Assembly: GCA_024642605.1 (NCBI GenBank)
Contig: JAHEAT010000011.1
Location: forward strand, 1-8,510
Direction: 5' to 3'
Length of the DNA: 8,510 bases
Source of the DNA: Microbacteriaceae bacterium
GTDB taxonomy: Bacteria; Actinomycetota; Actinomycetes; Actinomycetales; Microbacteriaceae
Shown: one piece after another, positions 6,220 through 8,510 of the stretch
Numbering within the stretch: the stretch's first letter is position 1
How the letters are laid out: each line of letters starts with the position of its first letter
Program-made: the position numbers and the translations under genes
Notes under the pieces: model-generated
Told to the model about the DNA's origin: nothing
The model's input: the letters and a program-made list of their open reading frames with translations, nothing else
Databases searched by the model: none

Positions 6220-7002
6220 ATGCCCGAATATGCCGACGACCTCGCACTCGCACTGCGCTTGGCCGATGAAGCCGACCGCATTGCGCTGCAGCGCTTTCGC
6301 GCGCAAGACTTGGTTGTCGAAACCAAGCCAGACGCATCGCCGGTAACCGACGCCGACAAGGCAGTTGAGGCGCGCATCCGTGAAATTTTGGCTGCTGAGC
6401 GACCTGATGACGCTCTAATTGGCGAAGAAATGGGCATTGCTGGGGCGGCAAAGCGCACCTGGATTATCGACCCGATTGATGGCACGGCAAACTTCATGCG
6501 AGGGGTGCCGGTTTGGGCAGCACTGATCTCGCTCGCGGTAGACGGCAAACCAACAGTAGGAGTCGTTTCGGCCCCGGCGCTTGGCCGACGTTGGTGGGCT
6601 GCCCCAGAAATCGGAGCACACACCCGCGATGTCGACGGCGCCGAGCGCGCGATTCGGGTTTCGAACGTTGCCGACCTAGCCCACGCATCGCTGTCTTACA
6701 ACAATCTTCAGCTCTGGGACCAAGCCGGCTACCTGAACCAGCTAATTGCTCTCAGCCGCAAGATCTGGCGCACTCGCGCGTATGGAGATTTCTACTCGTA
6801 CATGCTTCTCGCCGAAGGCGCTGTTGACATTGTTGCAGAGCACGATCTAAAAATTTATGACATCGCCGCTCTCGTGCCGGTGGTCGAACAAGCCGGCGGG
6901 CGCTTCAGCGCCATCGATGGACCACTCAATGCAGAAACCTCATCGGTTCTTGCCACCAATGGCCCACTTCACGCGAGCGCTACCGAGGAATTTACGGCTT
7001 GA
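6220..7002 (+). CDS. hisN: Histidinol-phosphatase HisN (inositol monophosphatase family)
   Basis: A 260-residue Mg-dependent phosphatase, probably converting L-histidinol phosphate to histidinol in histidine synthesis. Family motifs are present: PVTDADKAVE (41-50), the metal-binding GEE (68-70), DPIDGTANF (84-92) and YDIAAL (213-218) with Asp214, followed by EQAGGRF. The last metal motif has Tyr where inositol monophosphatases often have Trp; as I recall, this is common in actinobacterial HisN. The sequence alone places it in the family; the HisN assignment also rests on its position after aroA and rsgA, which is typical of actinobacteria. An inositol-1-phosphatase or PAP phosphatase role cannot be excluded. 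The ATG follows the rsgA stop by 9 bases with a weak ribosome binding site, so it probably depends on the upstream transcript. The TGA overlaps the next ATG. Confidence 0.85.
   Translation: MPEYADDLALALRLADEADRIALQRFRAQDLVVETKPDASPVTDADKAVEARIREILAAERPDDALIGEEMGIAGAAKRTWIIDPIDGTANFMRGVPVWAALISLAVDGKPTVGVVSAPALGRRWWAAPEIGAHTRDVDGAERAIRVSNVADLAHASLSYNNLQLWDQAGYLNQLIALSRKIWRTRAYGDFYSYMLLAEGAVDIVAEHDLKIYDIAALVPVVEQAGGRFSAIDGPLNAETSSVLATNGPLHASATEEFTA
6986..6990 (+). promoter_or_regulatory. Ribosome binding site of the MFS transporter gene
   Basis: AGGAA lies 11 bases before the ATG at 7002 and 8 bases before an in-frame TTG at 6999, inside the end of hisN. Spacing slightly favours the TTG, but the overlapping TGATG favours the ATG. 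The difference is one residue. Confidence 0.4.
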
Positions 7003-8243
7003 TGCGCTTGCATCGAGCATGGTTGGTTGCTGGGGTCACGTTTCTAACGCTGATTGCAGCAGCCGCCTTTAGGTCTACCACTTCGGTGCTGCTCTTGCCG
7101 CTCGAGTGGGAATTCGGTTGGACTCGAGCGCAAACGTCCGGCGCGTTATCACTCAATCTCCTGATTTACGGACTCTCGGCTCCAATGGCCGCGATTCTCA
7201 TGGTCAAGTTTGGCACGAAGCGCGTAGCCCTTTGGGCTCTCACCTCAATATCGGCTGGCACGGCTTTGACAATGTGGATGGGGCAACTTTGGCAGCTTTA
7301 CCTGCTTTGGGGTGTTCTCGTCGGGGTTGGCACGGGATGCCTAGCACTGGTTTTTGCGGCATCGGTAGCTAACCGCTGGTTTGCCAAGCACCGAGGGCTA
7401 ATCACTGGAATTTTCTCGGCAGCCTACGCCACCGGTCAACTAATATTCTTGCCCTGGATCAGCGCAATCGTCGAACATGCCGGATGGCGCTGGGGTGTTG
7501 CCGTGGTTGCACTCTTTGCCGTTGCCCTGATTCCGATCTTCGCTTTCGTGTTCAAAGAAAAACCTGCCGATGTTGGCTTGAAACCGCTCGGTGGCGATAC
7601 CGTAGGGTCGAGCACCGCCGCCCCAAGCACTTTCAAATCTTCGTTTGCTGCTCTCGGCGCCGCGGCAAAAACTAAGGTGTTTTGGATTCTCGCTGGCACG
7701 TTCTTTGTCTGCGGCTGGACGACGAATGGGCTAATCGGTGCACACTTCATACCTGCAACACACGATCACGGCATGCCAACGTCTTTGGCAGCGGGTTTGC
7801 TCGCCGTCGTCGGAATTTTCGATTTCATCGGCACCATCGCATCGGGTTGGCTAACCGACCGCTTTGATTCGGCCTGGCTGCTTGTGTTTTATTACGGCCT
7901 GCGCGGGCTAGCTCTGTTCACGGTGCCATTCGTTTTAGGCCCGACGGTTGCGCCACCGATGTTGTTTTTTGTGGTGTTCTATGGGCTCGATTGGATTGCT
8001 ACGGTTCCGCCAACGGTGGAGTTGTGCCGTCGGCACTTCGGGCTCGAAGTTTCTCCACTCATTTACGGATGGATCTTTGCATCGCACATGATCGGCGCGG
8101 CCATCGCGGCCTGGTTCGCGGGAATCATCCGTGACACGCAAGGCGACTACTTCATTGCCTGGATAACCGCCGCTGTGCTGTGTTTGGCTGCCGCAATTGC
8201 CAGCGGTGTTCTGCGCGGTAAGCAAGAAACGGCTTTGGCCTAG
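7002..8243 (+). CDS. Major facilitator superfamily (MFS) transporter, substrate unknown
   Basis: A 413-residue membrane protein with about twelve hydrophobic segments. Rough positions are 6-30, 46-68, 76-94, 98-122, 136-158, 166-186, then a cytoplasmic loop (about 187-225), then 226-248, 262-284, 291-312, 316-340, 353-382 and 385-405. The segment 2-3 loop has a degenerate MFS motif A (KFGTKR, without the usual Asp), and the second-half copy is GWLTDRFDS (282-290), typical of the superfamily. The DWIATVPPTVELCRRHFG stretch (330-347) resembles a widespread but uncharacterised MFS subgroup related to the oxalate/formate and monocarboxylate types; that link is from memory. The ATG overlaps the hisN stop as TGATG, so translation is probably coupled. 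The neighbours give no clear substrate. The stop codon shares CTAG with the convergent gene. Confidence 0.9.
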   Translation: MRLHRAWLVAGVTFLTLIAAAAFRSTTSVLLLPLEWEFGWTRAQTSGALSLNLLIYGLSAPMAAILMVKFGTKRVALWALTSISAGTALTMWMGQLWQLYLLWGVLVGVGTGCLALVFAASVANRWFAKHRGLITGIFSAAYATGQLIFLPWISAIVEHAGWRWGVAVVALFAVALIPIFAFVFKEKPADVGLKPLGGDTVGSSTAAPSTFKSSFAALGAAAKTKVFWILAGTFFVCGWTTNGLIGAHFIPATHDHGMPTSLAAGLLAVVGIFDFIGTIASGWLTDRFDSAWLLVFYYGLRGLALFTVPFVLGPTVAPPMLFFVVFYGLDWIATVPPTVELCRRHFGLEVSPLIYGWIFASHMIGAAIAAWFAGIIRDTQGDYFIAWITAAVLCLAAAIASGVLRGKQETALA

Positions 8244-8510
8244 ATTCCCAACTGTTGCATTCGCACTTCAATGAGCTTTTGCACGATGCTCGCCGGCAAC
8301 GGCGCGTCGACAGCGAAGTGCAACGAACCTTTTGTGCTCACGAAGTCGTTGAGTTCGGCAATCTCACCAATCACTTGCCCGCTGTGCGGAAGATAAGCGA
8401 GATGGTTCTTAAAGGCAGCAAACCCAGCAATGACCTTGCCCTCGACACGGAATGCCGGCATGGCGTACGAGATGCATTGCTCGGCATTAGGTTGCAATTT
8501 CAGAATATCG
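8240..8510 (-). CDS. DUF1801 / iron-chaperone-like (YdhG) domain protein, 5'-partial
   Basis: The frame is open to the right edge, so the gene starts outside the window; 89 C-terminal residues are visible. A TTG at 8495-8497 could be read as a start but would cut into the domain. Conserved DUF1801 features are seen in order: PNAEQCISYAMPAFRVEGK, then GFAAFKNHLAYLPHSG, then TKGSLHFAVDAPLP and a C-terminal helix IVQKLIEVRMQQLG. The fold is frataxin-like in known structures and some members are labelled iron chaperones, but the function is poorly established. It is a small soluble protein without a signal or membrane segment in the visible part. The TAG stop overlaps that of the convergent transporter gene by four bases. 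Confidence 0.88.
   Translation of the reverse strand, partial: DILKLQPNAEQCISYAMPAFRVEGKVIAGFAAFKNHLAYLPHSGQVIGEIAELNDFVSTKGSLHFAVDAPLPASIVQKLIEVRMQQLGI

Noticed and set aside
5829..6623. Long minus-strand open frame (264 codons) opposite rsgA and hisN
   Set aside because: Its product is a Ser/Arg/Ala-rich sequence with no recognisable motif, and it lies wholly opposite two well-conserved genes; it is a codon-bias shadow.
8228..8250. Possible terminator hairpin at the transporter/DUF1801 junction
   Set aside because: Only a 3-bp stem (GGC/GCC) could be found, with no T-run; not supportable.
1..8510. Search for tRNA genes, CRISPR repeats, insertion sequences, attachment sites or a defence/biosynthetic system
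   Set aside because: Almost all bases belong to conserved core genes and no repeat array, terminal inverted repeat or RNA-like cloverleaf was seen; the window does not contain an evident undescribed system.

Overview
The window looks like ordinary chromosomal backbone from an actinobacterium, most likely of the Microbacteriaceae type. The evidence is a Kgd/SucA-type 2-oxoglutarate decarboxylase, a SigR/SigH sigma factor overlapping a zinc anti-sigma factor of the RsrA family, and the actinobacterial gene order sigH / aroA - rsgA - hisN. The DNA is moderately GC-rich by eye. Coding density is very high: the largest non-coding gap is about 55 bases, and several neighbours overlap by 1-4 bases. 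That compactness fits a small or streamlined genome; the genus is inference. No stretch over 300 bases lacks a gene, and I see no RNA gene, mobile element, CRISPR array or sign of recent transfer.

Layout. (1) 2-2878, plus strand: the C-terminal E1 part of kgd (5' end outside the window), then a tightly spaced SGNH/GDSL-like hydrolase gene. (2) 2885-3831, minus strand: sigH followed by rsrA, joined by an ATGA overlap. This is a predicted thiol-redox stress module. (3) 3832-3886: a short divergent promoter region. On the minus strand a perfect SigR/SigH-class promoter (GGAAT, 18-base spacer, GTT) starts inside aroA and reads into sigH, which implies autoregulation. (4) 3887-8243, plus strand: aroA, rsgA, hisN and an MFS transporter gene, spaced from -4 to +9 bases and probably one operon. 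(5) 8240-8510, minus strand: the C-terminal part of a DUF1801 (iron-chaperone-like) gene whose stop codon shares the palindrome CTAG with the transporter's stop.

How the genes work together. Kgd feeds carbon through the 2-oxoglutarate step of the TCA cycle. AroA and HisN act in aromatic amino acid and histidine synthesis, and RsgA matures the small ribosomal subunit. The SigH-RsrA pair should sense disulfide stress through a cysteine switch and switch on its own transcription. Its promoter lies across the aroA start, so the stress regulator and the biosynthesis operon probably compete for polymerase. I find no wholly new system. The best leads are this promoter overlap and the apparent loss of the catalytic histidine in the SGNH protein.
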